A stretch of 64,000 nt of DNA, taken from assembly GCF_905220565.1 (NCBI RefSeq), contig NC_059406.1, forward strand, positions 8,256,001 through 8,320,000, read 5' to 3'. Source of the DNA: Melitaea cinxia (Eukaryota; Arthropoda; Insecta; Lepidoptera; Nymphalidae). The stretch's first letter is position 1, and the number at the start of each line of letters is the position of its first letter. This document shows, in pieces, positions 23,554-34,015 of the stretch. A model generated the notes under the pieces. It worked only from the letters and a program-made list of their open reading frames with translations. It made no database searches and was not told the DNA's origin. A program made the translations under genes and the position numbers.

Positions 23554-26500
23554 ATGTCCGGGCATCTCAGCGTCCTCCAGGCGAATGTCAACCACTCCGC
23601 TGGGGCCCAGGACCTTTTCCTGCAGTCCATGGCGGATTGGTGTGTTGACGTCGGAATCGTTGCCGAGCCATATGCCGTGCCTCTTTGCCCACAATGGGCG
23701 GGAGACACCGAGGGTTTGGTGGCGATCGTGGTGAGGCCTGGAGCCGGACCCCCACTCGTCATCAAGGCGAGGGGCCACGGGTATGTGGCGGCGGTTCGGG
23801 GAGGGGTGGCTTTCGTCGGAGTCTACTTCTCCCCGAACCGTGACCTGGCGGCTCTGGAACGGTTTCTTGACGTTCTGGGGCCGCTGGTGGGGCAGCTAGC
23901 TCCACTTCATGTGTTCGTAGCCGGCGACCTCAACGCCAAGTCCACGGCTTGGGGTAACCCGGTTACGAACCCAAAAGGGAGGGAGGTGGAGGAGTGGGCT
24001 CTTGCTGCCGGACTGTCCCTGCTCAATGTTGGGGCAGTCCAAACGTGCGTGCGTTGGTCGGGAGGTTCCGTGGTTGACGTCACGTTCGCCACGACAGCCA
24101 TCGCACGCAGAGTGGAGGGGTGGAGGGTGGAGACGGAGGTGGAGACTCTCTCGGACCATCGATATATAAGGTTCGAGGTGTCTCCAGCTCCCGTACGTCC
24201 GGCGTTGTTGTCGTCATCAACGTCGTCCATTGGGCGTAGTCAGTTTCCGCGTTGGGCTCTCTCCAAGCTCAACCGGGAACTGGCTGAGGAGGCCGCAATC
24301 ATCGGCCGCTGAAGTCTTCCGCCGCTTATGGAGTTTGGGGTGGATGAGGCGGCTAACCGGCTCTGCGACGTATTTACTGCTGTCAGCAGAGCGGCCATGC
24401 CACTCGCGAAGCGTCCACCCCTGCCGTGGGCGCTCTACTGGTGGTCGGCCGAGATAGCCGGTCTCCGGGCCGCCTGCAACGGGGCCAGGAGGCAATATAC
24501 TCGGAGCAGGCGGAGACGCCCCCAGGACGTGGACAGGGACGACAGGCTGCGCAGGATCTACGTGGAGAAAAGGGAGATCCTGCAGCAGGCCATATGCCGA
24601 GCCAAGGAAGAGGCCTGGCTGGAGCTAGTTGGGGGTCTGGAGAGAGACCCCTGGGGCCGACCGTATATTTGGGCGCGAAACAAGCTCCGCGCCCATTCGG
24701 CCCCCATCAGCGAAACGCTCCAGCCGGAGCAACTCGGGAGGATCGTCGGGGAACTCTTTCCCGACGAACCCGAGGGCTTCGTGCCTCCCAGGATGGCTCG
24801 GCAGACGCCGGACGAGGAGGAGGGTGTTCCCCCACCCGTCACAGAGGCTGAAATGGAGGCGGCGTTGTCCCGCCTTCGGAGTAAGAAGAGGGCGCCGGGT
24901 CCAGACGGGGTGCACGGGAGAGTACTTGCGATCGCTCTCGGGCACCTCGGCAACAGCCTCCGGGAACTTTTTGACCGCTGCCTGCGGTCTGGTCAGTTCC
25001 CGGGGGCCTGGAAGGAGGGTCGGCTCTGCCTACTTCCTAAGGCAGGGCGGACCCCGGACTCGGCTTCGTCGGTGCGACCGGTGGTGTTGCTGAACGAAGC
25101 TGGGAAACTCTTGGAGAGAATAGTGGCTTCCCGGCTCGTTCAGCACCTGGAGGAGGGCTCGGGACCCGGACTCTCGGAATCCCAATTCGGGTTTCGAGCG
25201 CGCCGGTCGACCATCGACGCCCTCAAACGCCTGCGGGCGGTGACGGGTGAGGCGGAACAAGGGAGGGAGGTGGTGGTCGCGGTGTCGTTGGACATCGCGA
25301 ACGCCTTCAACAGCCTCCCGCACGCAGTGATACGGGAGGCACTGAAATTCTTCGGAGTGCCCCCGTATCTAGGGAGGCTGTTGGAGGCGTACCTCTCCGA
25401 TCGGAAAGTAGGCCTGGAGAATCGGTCGGGGTCCGTGGAGTGGCGGCGAGTCGGCTGTGGTGTCCCGCAAGGATCGGTGCTGGGCCCGATCTTGTGGGAC
25501 ATTGGTTACGACTGGGTCCTGCGAGGCCGTCTCCTCCCCGGGATGGGTGTCATCTGCTACGCGGATGACACCCTCGTTTACTCTCGGGGACGAGACTACA
25601 AGGAGGCGGCGCGGCTGGCCGAGGTCGGACTCAACCTCGTGATCAGCCGCATAAAGAGTTTGGGGCTTCGGGTCAGAATTGACAAGACCGAAGCCCTCCT
25701 CTTCCGCGGGACCGGACGTAAGGGACCCCCACCGGGGGCTACCCTACAGATCGGAGAGAGGAGGGTCAGGATGAGCTCCCAAATCAAATATCTGGGGCTC
25801 ATCCTTGACGGAGGGTGGACCTTCGGCCCACACTTCGCTGTGGTGGGACCGAAGGTCGTGAAGGTGGCGAGTGCACTGGGCAGACTCCTCCCGAACCTCG
25901 GAGGACCCAGCGCCGCCTGCAGGCAGCTATATTCCGGAGTCTGCCGGAGTATGGCGACGTACGGTGCCCCGGTTTGGGCGGATCGCCTCACTGCGAGGAA
26001 TAAGGCCGCGCTGCGGTCTGCGCAGAGGATCATCGCGGTGAGGGTGATCCGGGGGTACCGTACGGTATCGTGGGCTGCAGCTACTGCTCTAGCCGGCGAT
26101 CCCCCGTGGGATCTCGTGGCGGAGGTCCTTGCCGAGACCTACTCATACGTCTCGGGTAGGAGGGCTCTCGGTGAGAACCCCACGTTGGACGGGATCCTAC
26201 GGGTGCGCCGGATGGGGCAAGAAGCACTAATGCGGAGGTGGGGGGAGGACCTGGCGGAGCAGCCGTATGGCACACGCGTAACGGCTGCCTTGCGCCCGGT
26301 CCTTGAGCGGTGGATGCGCCGTAAGCGCAAACCCCTCAGCTTCCGTCTGACGCAGGTTCTCACCGGGCACGGTTGCTTTGGTGAATACTTGTGTCGGACG
26401 GCCCAAAGGGAGCCGACGACTGAATGTCACGATTGTGGCGCGGCGGTGGACTCTGCCCAGCACACCCTCGAGGTGTGCCCGAGATGGGCGGCGCTACGTC

Positions 26501-26724
26501 GCGATCTGACGACAGTCCTCGGAGGGGACTTGTCACTGCCGAGCGTTATCACCGCGATGCTCGGCGACGATGAGTCCTGGAAGGCGATGGTCTCCTTCTG
26601 CGAGACAGTAATGTCCCAGAAGGAGAACGACGAGCGGATGAGAGAGGGGGCCGCCGACGAGGCCTCCGTCCGCAGGCGACGAACGGGGGTGCGTAGGAGG
26701 CGCTACTTAATGCGTTTCCAGTAA
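23554..26724 (+). pseudogene. R1-clade ORF2: APE endonuclease and reverse transcriptase, one in-frame stop
   Basis: 1056 sense codons plus one internal TGA (24310-24312, codon 253), all in one frame. ORF2 nicks the target and reverse-transcribes the RNA. Endonuclease: LQANVNHS near the start, GDLN at codons 124-127, SDH at 200-202. Reverse transcriptase: APGPDG entry motif, SLDIANAF with Asp580, GVPQGSVLGP from 636, catalytic YADD at 669-672, FYLG-type motif KYLGL. C-terminus: CX2CX8HX4C beginning at Cys958. Length matches R1 ORF2 (about 1050). The internal stop lies in the endonuclease-RT linker where a tryptophan codon would be a one-base change away, so it looks like a recent point mutation; downstream reading could only start at an internal ATG (24328). 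The stop of ORF1 and this start share a base (TAATG). The single reading frame is otherwise open, so decay is slight. Confidence 0.92.
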
Positions 26725-27029
26725 CGCCCCTGTGCCCGTGTCGGGCCGGGATGGGAACCCGGTCCTGCTAGACATGGCGTCGTCGGGATTGTTCAGAGGT
26801 GAGCCGGACAGTCCCATGGAGGAGAAGTCTGGTCTTTTCGCCGAGGCCAGCCTGTCGCTGGAGGGATCCTGTTGCCTGCAGATCCGGGACCCTCCAATTA
26901 AAGCGGCTGAAGGCTCCCACAGGGGTTTTGGTCGGTAGTGCACCCCCAAGTGCTAAGCCGACATACGGTCTAGGAATGCCTACCCGGGCATTCTGGATAT
27001 CACCCGTAAATGGGTTACCCTGCGATATC
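26725..27029 (+). other. 3' UTR of R1-clade element
   Basis: 305 bp of GC-rich non-coding sequence between the ORF2 stop and the poly(A). In the family this region holds the structure recognised by the reverse transcriptase. Short open frames across it on both strands are not genes. Confidence 0.7.
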
Positions 27030-27050
27030 AAAAAAAAAAAAAAAAAAAAA

Positions 27051-27059
27051 TTCTCTTTG
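27051..27059 (+). repeat. Target-site duplication, 3' side of R1-clade element
   Basis: Exact copy of the nine bases at 21286-21294, directly after the poly(A). Confidence 0.85.
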
Positions 27060-28729
27060 ATTTTGAATAGTATTAAATACAAAACTTTATATCATTTTGA
27101 GATAACTAAGAGTATCGCTTGCGTTAGCTGTGGTTTACACACGTATTAGAGAGATGTTAGTGTTTTTGTTTATACATTTTTTTTTTCATTGTGAACAGTT
27201 GGTATTTAGTTATATTTGTGTATATCAATATTATTATTATGAGAAAATTGATTAATTACAGATGTTCTCAGATAGATACGCAAGCGAAGAGCTAGAACTG
27301 AATAGGATAACACGTTTTTTATTTTCTACTTTACTGTTCTTTAAAACTACTTTGTCTTAAAGTTATATACGTCCCTTTTTAATCACATCAATAATGAGAG
27401 GTTAGGTAATTTTGAGTATGTGTGTTGTTTTCCCGGACTTCAATATTGAATATGAATCTTATGCAAAGCACTTGAGAGTAGCATATTTATTTGTTAATAT
27501 TTCGATTGAATTCATTTGCATCAGCAACTCGTCAAATGACATTATCATTGCTAGCACACAGTCTACATATGCCTCTTCTTTTGTTTTACTTAACAGCGAT
27601 CCAGATAAGGCTATCTCTTTGAAGTTTGAGTCTGAATTCAGATTATGCTACGGTACATAATACCATTCCTGTAACATTAATTAAAGGATCTATATATTTT
27701 TTTACCCATCAATAACAACCTCGGTAAGTAATTGTTTTCGTACACGTTATTCCTAAAATACTTAAGCGATCGGTAATGGCCTCTTACTTTTGCTATAATT
27801 TGTAATTTTATTCTGCATCTCATCTGATTTCATTATCATTTTGCATCTTCATGCTAGAGTCACATCGTGTAACTGAAAAGGTTGCTTAAATTCATTCGGT
27901 TTTGTGACATCAGTTCTTAAACACACTTTGCTATTTCAATTAGATTTTCTAGTTTCTAAATCTTTTTATAATTGTCACTTGTCTTTTGTAATTAATCACT
28001 CGTTTCTATAATACCTATTTTCGAATTTTCACCTCAGAGGGCTCATACATTTCAGTTAATATTTTAAGGCACTTTTTAAATGATGTGTGTTATTGTTGTA
28101 AATCAGCTGACTTTGCTTTAACTATACAATATAATCAAATTAATCCTCAAACAGAAATAATCTTGTCATCATTTATTTACTTATTATTTCTATAATAAAT
28201 ATCTTTGATTATTAACTATAATGGAAATAATCAACGAAAACATAGTAATTAAGATTTCATGAACAGATAGAAATAAGGTAATGTTATATATATTCAGGTT
28301 TATAGTGAAAGAAGTACAAAAGTCAAGGGCATCAACCAAACTAAAAGTTACTATAAGGTTTAGCTTTTATCATTGAACTAGATACATACATAGATAGACT
28401 AATTGTTGTTGAATATAGATTGGGAGAGAAGACAAACGTAATGTTTGTGACCTCATCATTCAACTCAATCGATAAACTTTTACGACTGATTTAATTTTGT
28501 ACAAAAAGAGTGTATTACGACTGTTTTATTACGCCATTAACATCAAAAAAAGCGAGTAAAGGAATGATAAAACTAAAATTTGTGCCCATAAATTTTTTTT
28601 TTTTTTTTTTTTATTTCTAACTGGCTGACCTACAATTCTTGTGTTAACAATTTTCTCAGAACTGTATCAAATATTTTTTGAAATTTTGATTTAAACACTT
28701 TACATAATTATTTGTGTCGAGTATATATG
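27060..28729. other. No gene recognised; AT-rich DNA
   Basis: Contains a 20-base T run near 28592 that may be the tail of a reverse-oriented retroposon fragment. An 82-codon open frame at 27412-27660 shows no recognisable domain. Confidence 0.45.
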
Positions 28730-29298
28730 ATCCCACCAAAAACATTTTCATGTAAAATGTTGCCAAGACGAGATCATATGGCTCGCACTGTCAAAAAGTT
28801 ATCAGATCTCATGTAGAGCCAAGCTTCTAACTCTACACGTCCTAACTCTACAAGCTCTAACTTCACAAACTCTACACCTTAGTCAAAATATGTGGCTTGG
28901 CCGTTTCGCTACCGTCACGTGGGCGTAAGGTGAAAAATTTATTCACTGTTTATTACTTTTCTGTTATACAATAGTTCTATTAAAGAAAAAAATAAAAAGA
29001 AGAAGAATTATTGATATACATATAATACAAATAAAAATAAAAAGAGAAAATATATATATATATATATATATAAATGAGACAGGAAAGTCGTCATCTACAA
29101 CATCGGCAGCCGGTAGTAACGAAACGGCCAAGCCACATATTTTGACTAAGGTGTAGAGTTTGTGAAGTTAGGGCTTGTAGAGTTTGGACGTGTAGAGTTA
29201 GAAGCTTGGCTCTACATGAGATCTGATAACTTTTTGACAGTGCGAGCCATATGATCTCGTCTTGGCAACATTTTACATGAAAATGTTTTTGGTGGGAT
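28730..29298. mobile_element. Fold-back element with ~185 bp inverted arms
   Basis: Left arm 28730-28913 begins atcccaccaaaaacattttc; right arm 29112-29298 is its complement, ending gtttttggtgggat. Mismatches are few. The arms contain an internally repetitive segment built on ctaactctaca. The ~200 bp centre is AT-rich and has (TA)n at 29051-29072. No target duplication was identified. Non-coding; the open frame across the right arm is structural. Confidence 0.85.
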
Positions 29299-29954
29299 TT
29301 CACTTATTTTTGTAAGTTGCTTACGAGAATATTATAGCTGCATTTTACCTCCGACACATTTTATACCATAAATATCATCCAATCTTCACCATATTCGGTT
29401 TAAGCACGCTGTTTTTGATTTTATGTTGAACTGATATGCAAACGGACCTCCGCCAAAACTTAAATACCAAAATTACACAATGTAAATTTTCGACCTAAAC
29501 TAATAACCGATTTTTATTTTGTATGTATTTTATTATTATTATTTATATCAAGGAGTAACTAGGAGTCCCTATATCAATTTTCAGACCTCTAGCATCAAAA
29601 TTTGCGAAAGTCTCATACAAACTTCCATCCCCTAGTTTAAGGGGTTGGGGGGTAAAAGTTCCAAGTTTTAGAATTTTTTTCTTGTTTGTGTACTAATACT
29701 AGCTTACATACCAAATTTCAGCTTTCTGGGACTTCAGCAAGTACTCTAAGAATTTTGATGATCATCAGTGAGTGACGAAATCGGGGTTTTTTAGATATCA
29801 ATAAAATCTAAAGTATAAGAGCTATGTAATTGAAACTTTATATGTTTAATAAGTTCACTATTGACATTGTATTCCGAGAATTTTGTTTATCTAGTATAAT
29901 CCAAACCCAAGTTATGGGGGTTCAAAAAAACGATGAAGCACTTCGAGAAAAGAT
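29299..29954. other. Repeat-like, no gene recognised
   Basis: The stretch at about 29540-29780 (acaaacttccatcccctag, then a G-rich run) resembles phrases upstream of the Helitron at 33300, so it may be a Helitron-derived fragment. Confidence 0.4.
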
Positions 29955-30047
29955 AGGTAGTGCTTTTCGTTTTTTTTTTTTTTTTTTTTTTGGCTCGTCT
30001 TGGCGGGGGCACTACCGTGCCCCCAGATATGTCGTATAAAGGTAGTG
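29955..30047 (-). mobile_element. Very short LINE 3' end with hairpin and target duplication
   Basis: A minus-strand insertion of about 77 bp between 8 bp repeats aggtagtg (29955-29962 and 30040-30047). On the minus strand it is a short segment containing the hairpin gggggcac-ggta-gtgccccc, then gccaagacgagcc and a run of more than 20 A's followed by a few extra bases. It looks like a severely 5'-truncated LINE. Source family not named. Confidence 0.65.
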
Positions 30048-30108
30048 TGATCCTTCTCCTACATGGGGAAAGAGGGCTATGCTCAGTAGTGGGATATTAC
30101 AGGCTGAA
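30048..30108 (+). repeat. SINE tail fragment
   Basis: tgatccttctcctacatggg through gggatattacaggctgaagc, the last ~60 bp of the SINE family at 6573, immediately next to the LINE tail above. Confidence 0.75.
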
Positions 30109-30403
30109 GCGATGAAAGGTATGTGTGTATAAAGGCGACTTAAAATTTTAAAGATTTAATAAGTTAAAAGGCCGTAATAAATTAAGAAAGTTTTATAATT
30201 TACTAACTATACTAAAATTAATAAAGAACTTGTAAAGACAATTACTAAAAACCTAAATTTACACGCTAGCTATTTTTTATGAATCGTGATAATTTGTTAG
30301 TGTTTTGATCATTGTTCTTTAACAGTGATTGATTGAACAAACTCAAAAATTTTCGTATAAACTGTATATTTGTTATATAATAATTATAAACACGATGAAA
30401 GTA
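30109..30403. other. No gene recognised
   Basis: AT-rich; nothing recognised. Confidence 0.4.
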
Positions 30404-30534
30404 AGGATCGTCGTAAGATTACCGGTGTAAGCGGATAAGGCTTGCGGAAAACCAGTATGTCTTGGTGCGAACTTGGGGAGACCTATGTCCAGTAGTGGAC
30501 TGCAATAGCCTGAACTGACTGACTGACTGACAAT
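30404..30534 (+). repeat. LINE 3' end with (ACTG)n tail
   Basis: Runs from ggatcgtcgtaagattaccg through gcgaacttggggag to a cagtagtggactgcaatagc block and (actg)n. The part before the tail reads like the C-terminal coding end of an RTE-type LINE, now with stops. It shares its tail with family B. Confidence 0.6.
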
Positions 30535-30952
30535 GAAAAAATAATTCAACTTTGAGCTATAGAGTTGCTTAACAACTGTTTTATTTATGGATTAAAATTA
30601 ATACCAATAATCAGTTGAAATAATTTAAAATACTTTTAAAATTCCGATAACTGCCACGAATAACACATTTGACTATCATTTAAATATTTAACTGGATAAC
30701 TAGCTTTATTATAGTCAATTAAAATATGTATATGAAATTTAAATAAATAAATGATGTTGATATTATTTTTTTGACTTTTTTGTATATTTTGTTTTGTGTT
30801 TCTTATGCGTATCGAGAAATTACAATAAATTATCATAATTATTGAAATGTAAGCAAATTGTTTCTAATTTATTTGTATACGCAGAATTTTTCTAATGTTC
30901 CTGATATTTACATTAGGTTAATTTAAGATTACATTTTTTTTTAACTGACTGA
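30535..30952. other. No gene recognised
   Basis: AT-rich; no features recognised. Confidence 0.4.
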
Positions 30953-31112
30953 CCACGCTGGGACCGAAGACGCTGTTGCCCGTCTTCGGCCTGTGTCTTT
31001 CAAAACCAGTAGTTGGATGGTTATCCCGCTATCGGTCGGCTTTTTAAGTTATGACACCCACGGGAAGAGAGGGGGTGGCTATATTCTTTAATGCCGTAAC
31101 CACACAGCAAGT
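30953..31112 (-). repeat. Family B repeat, internally deleted
   Basis: Matches family B from the gaagacgctgttgcccgtct block to ccgtaaccacacagc. The ttccaaggtggtagtggaac portion is missing. Confidence 0.7.
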
Positions 31113-31163
31113 TTAAATTTGGAATAACTTATTTTTATACTGTAACGTTATTTCCCCTTAATT

Positions 31164-32670
31164 ATGAAATACTCAAAAACACGCCAACACGCCAACACGC
31201 CAATGCGCCAACGCGCCAACATACCAACACGCCAACACGCCAACACGCCAACATTCCAACACTCCAACATACCAATGCGCCAACAATCCAACAATCCAAC
31301 ACTCCAACACTCCAACAAGCCAACAATCCAACACTCCAACACTCCAACACGCCAACACGCCAACACGCCAACACGCCAACACGCCAATGCGCCAAGGCGC
31401 CAATACGCCAACACACCAATAATCCAACACACCAATACACCAATGCGCCAACGCGCCAACATGCCAAAACGCCAACAATCCAACACTCCAACACGCCAAC
31501 ACGCCAACACGCCAACACGCCAACACGCCAACACGCCAACACGCCAATACGCCAACACGCCAACACGCCAACACGCCAACACGCCAACACGCCAACACGC
31601 CAACACACGAATACGCCAACACACCAATAATCCAACACACCAATACGCCACTGCGCCAACGCGCCAACATGCCAACACGCCAACAATCCAACAATCCAAC
31701 ACTCCAACACTCCAACACTCCAACACTCCAACACGCCAACACGCCAACACGCCAACACGCCAACACGCAAAACACGCCAACACGCCAATGCACCAACGCG
31801 CCAACATGCCAAAACGCCAACATTCCAACACTCCCATATACCAATACGCCAACAATCCAACAATCCAACACTCCAATACTCCAACACGCCAACACGCCAA
31901 TACGCCAACACGCCCTCACGCCAACACGCCAACACGCCAACACGCCAACACGCCAACACGCCAATACGCCAACACACCAATACGCCAACACACCAATACG
32001 CCAACACACCAATAATCCAACATACCAACACGCCAATGCGCCAACGCGTCAACATGCCAACACGCCAACAATCCAACAATCCAACACTCCAATACTCCAA
32101 CACCCCAACACGCCAATACGCCAAGACGCCCTCACGCCAACACGCCAACACGCCAACACGCCAACACGCCAACACGCCAACACGCCAACACGCCAACACG
32201 CCAACACGCCAACACGCCAACACGCCAACACGCCAACACGCCAACACGCCAACACGCCAACACGCCAACACGCCAACACGCCAACACGCCAACACGCCAA
32301 CACGCCAACACGCCAACACGCCAACACGCCAACACGCCAACACGCCAACACGCCAACACGCCAAAACGCCAACACGCCAACACGCCAACACGCCAACACG
32401 CCAACACGCCAACACGCCAACACGCCAACACGCCAACACGCCAACACGCCAACACGCCAACACACCAACACGCCAACACGCCAGCACGCCAATACGCCAA
32501 CACACCAATACACCAATACGCCAACACATCAATAATCCAACACACCAACACGCCAATGCGCCAACGCGCCGCCAACATGCCAAAACGCCAACAATCCAAC
32601 ACTCCAACACTCCGACTCTCCGACACAACGACACGCCAACACGCCAACGCGCCGACGCGCCAACATTTAT
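31164..32670. repeat. Minisatellite, 8 bp unit (aacacgcc), ~1.5 kb
   Basis: About 185 tandem copies of aacacgcc and single-base variants (aatgcgcc, aacgcgcc, aacatgcc, aacactcc, aacaatcc, aacacacc, aatacgcc). The block 32132-32460 is almost homogeneous; the rest shows a recurring series of variants. Because 8 is not divisible by 3 and no common unit yields a stop, most frames stay open for 60 to 490 codons on both strands (WRVGVLAC on the minus, TPTRQHAN on the plus). These frames are by-products, not genes. Confidence 0.97.
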
Positions 32671-33299
32671 TATTTATTAGCCGTTATTTAGAATACACGC
32701 AAAAAAAATATTTATTAGTCGGACGACAAAGGATCCATAATTCTTAGCCCTACTGTATGTGTAGGTATGTCTACATAGTAATCAATTTAAATTATAGGTA
32801 AGGTTAAAAGTCTTGTCGTATTTTCTATTAAAGAGTTGCCTTAATATTTTTTTGCTTGTATTGTTTTAACCGGAGGTCGTTGAAAAAAACATAATAAACT
32901 TTAAATATGATTATATACGTTAAATTAAATTAAGTGTGCTTCCACTATCGAGTTGGAATGGAAATTTAAAATGTATGCTCTATAGATAATGAAAAGGTGT
33001 CCAAATAATGTATCTTTAGAAATCAACTCCCTTTTGGGGTTAAAACGGGGGATGGTAGGTTGACTCACTCATCACGAAATCTCCGAAACTATAACACCAA
33101 AAACTTGAAATTTGGCAAGTAGGTTCCGTATAGGTCGTAGACATCCACTAAGAACGGATTTTACGAAATTCGACCCCTAAGGTAATAAAACGGGGGTTGG
33201 AAGTTTGTATGAAAGTCCAGTATTTTTGAAGTAAGAGACTTGAAATTTAAAATGTATGCTCTATAGATTGTGAGGAGGTGTCCAAATAATGCATCGTAA
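32671..33299. repeat. Tandem duplication of ~281 bp unit, Helitron-related
   Basis: The phrase taaaatgtatgctctatag and the following gtgtccaaataatg occur at 32961-33013 and again at 33242-33294, 281 bp apart. The second unit is cut by the Helitron that starts at 33300. Before 32961 nothing is recognised. Confidence 0.55.
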
Positions 33300-34015
33300 T
33301 CTATATATATAAAAGAGAAAGTTCACTGACTCACTCATCACGAGAACTTAAAAACCGCTAGATGGTCTATCCATCCAGGATGGACAAAGATGAAAATTGG
33401 CAGGGAGGTAGATAGATCATAGTATACGTTCGCTAAGAACGGATTCGGTCGGTTTAAAGGAAAATAACTAAAAATTTATATTGATCACTTATAAGTAGTA
33501 CAAAAAAATAAAGTTTTTACAATACCTAACCTGTACGTTACTAGAATACTTTTTTATTCACCCCTGTCGTCACGCAGTCACGGAGGAGCGTGCGTTACGC
33601 TATTCCGTTGCATATATTTACGTAGAACCATATGAAAAACTAAATTGCATGCAGTATATTTTAAACATATTTATACTACAATACATTATTACTACATTAT
33701 TTCATACCACAATTCTAAGGAATTCAACGAACCACTTTGTTCGACGCGACGCGCGCCTCACGCGGACGTCGTCGCGGGCAACAGGTAGTGTATTATAAAA
33801 CAAAGTCCCCCAAAAATGTATGTGATCGTTTCCCTCAAAATGTACTGAACGGATTTTCACGCGATTTCACTAATGGAAAGAGGGCTTCAAGAGGAAGGTT
33901 TACGGAACGGCAAAGCCGATTTTGATGAGAGTTTCACTGGAACACACTGGAAGTTTGCCGGGAAAACTTTGTGACATACTGACTTCAATGCGGGCGAAGC
34001 CGCGGGCACAGCTAG
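33300..34015 (+). mobile_element. Non-autonomous Helitron
   Basis: 716 bp. Starts TCTATATATATAAAAG after an A at 33299 and ends CTAG at 34012-34015 before a T, the AT-insertion signature. A GC-rich hairpin with GCGG (33990-33993) and CCGC (34000-34003) lies 8 bases before CTAG. No Rep/helicase coding. The short open frame at 33737-33925 has no recognised domain. Confidence 0.75.

Larger units (their letters stand above)
21447..23554 (+). pseudogene. R1-clade ORF1: nucleic-acid-binding gag-like protein, frameshifted
   Basis: Encodes the RNA-binding protein that packages the element's RNA. The ATG at 21447 (context gaaacgATG) opens a frame of about 168 codons ending past 21953; the remaining 533 codons run in another frame from about 21953 to the TAA at 23552-23554. 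A one-base loss near 21953-21957 best explains the break, because the family-typical sequence continues across it. Seen in order: five GPSQGQPN-type repeats, acidic and basic low-complexity segments, a charged probable coiled coil (codons ~45-90 of the second frame), and a Lys/Ala-rich linker. Two CX2CX4HX4C zinc knuckles start at CFRC (23279) and CYRC, followed by CX2CX8HX6C. This is close to 700 residues, within the range of R1-clade ORF1 proteins. The start is chosen because an upstream TTG-initiated extension has no support. Confidence 0.85.
21295..27050 (+). mobile_element. R1-clade non-LTR retrotransposon, full length
   Basis: A 5756 bp GC-rich element in an AT-rich host. It starts ggggagtcccc directly after a 9 bp duplication and ends in 21 A's (27030-27050) directly before the second copy. 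Order: 5' UTR (21295-21446), ORF1 zinc-knuckle protein (21447-23554), ORF2 endonuclease/reverse transcriptase (23554-26724), 3' UTR (26725-27029). The APE-type endonuclease, the ORF2 C-terminal CCHC and the overlapping stop-start between ORFs place it in the R1 clade. Classical R1 inserts in 28S rDNA and TRAS/SART in TTAGG telomere repeats; the flanks here are neither. One frameshift in ORF1 and one stop in ORF2 mean this copy is probably not self-sufficient. Confidence 0.93.

Noticed and set aside
22573..23765. Long minus-strand open frames opposite ORF1 and ORF2 of the retrotransposon
   Set aside because: They mirror GC-rich sense coding sequence; the plus-strand frames carry the recognisable domains.
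21286..27059. Insertion of the R1-clade element in rDNA or telomeric repeats
   Set aside because: Flanks are AT-rich unique sequence with no 28S-like or TTAGG repeat text.
27412..27660. 82-codon open frame after the retrotransposon
   Set aside because: No recognised domain and no supporting splice or promoter context; length is within chance for this window.
31164..32670. CRISPR-like array
   Set aside because: No spacers, an 8 bp unit and a eukaryotic context: a minisatellite.
31148..32747. Several overlapping long open frames (up to 490 codons) encoding Trp/Cys-rich or Thr/Gln-rich repeats
   Set aside because: They follow from an 8 bp tandem repeat with no stop in any common unit, occur in competing frames on both strands, and have no start context, splice sites or flanking coding sequence.
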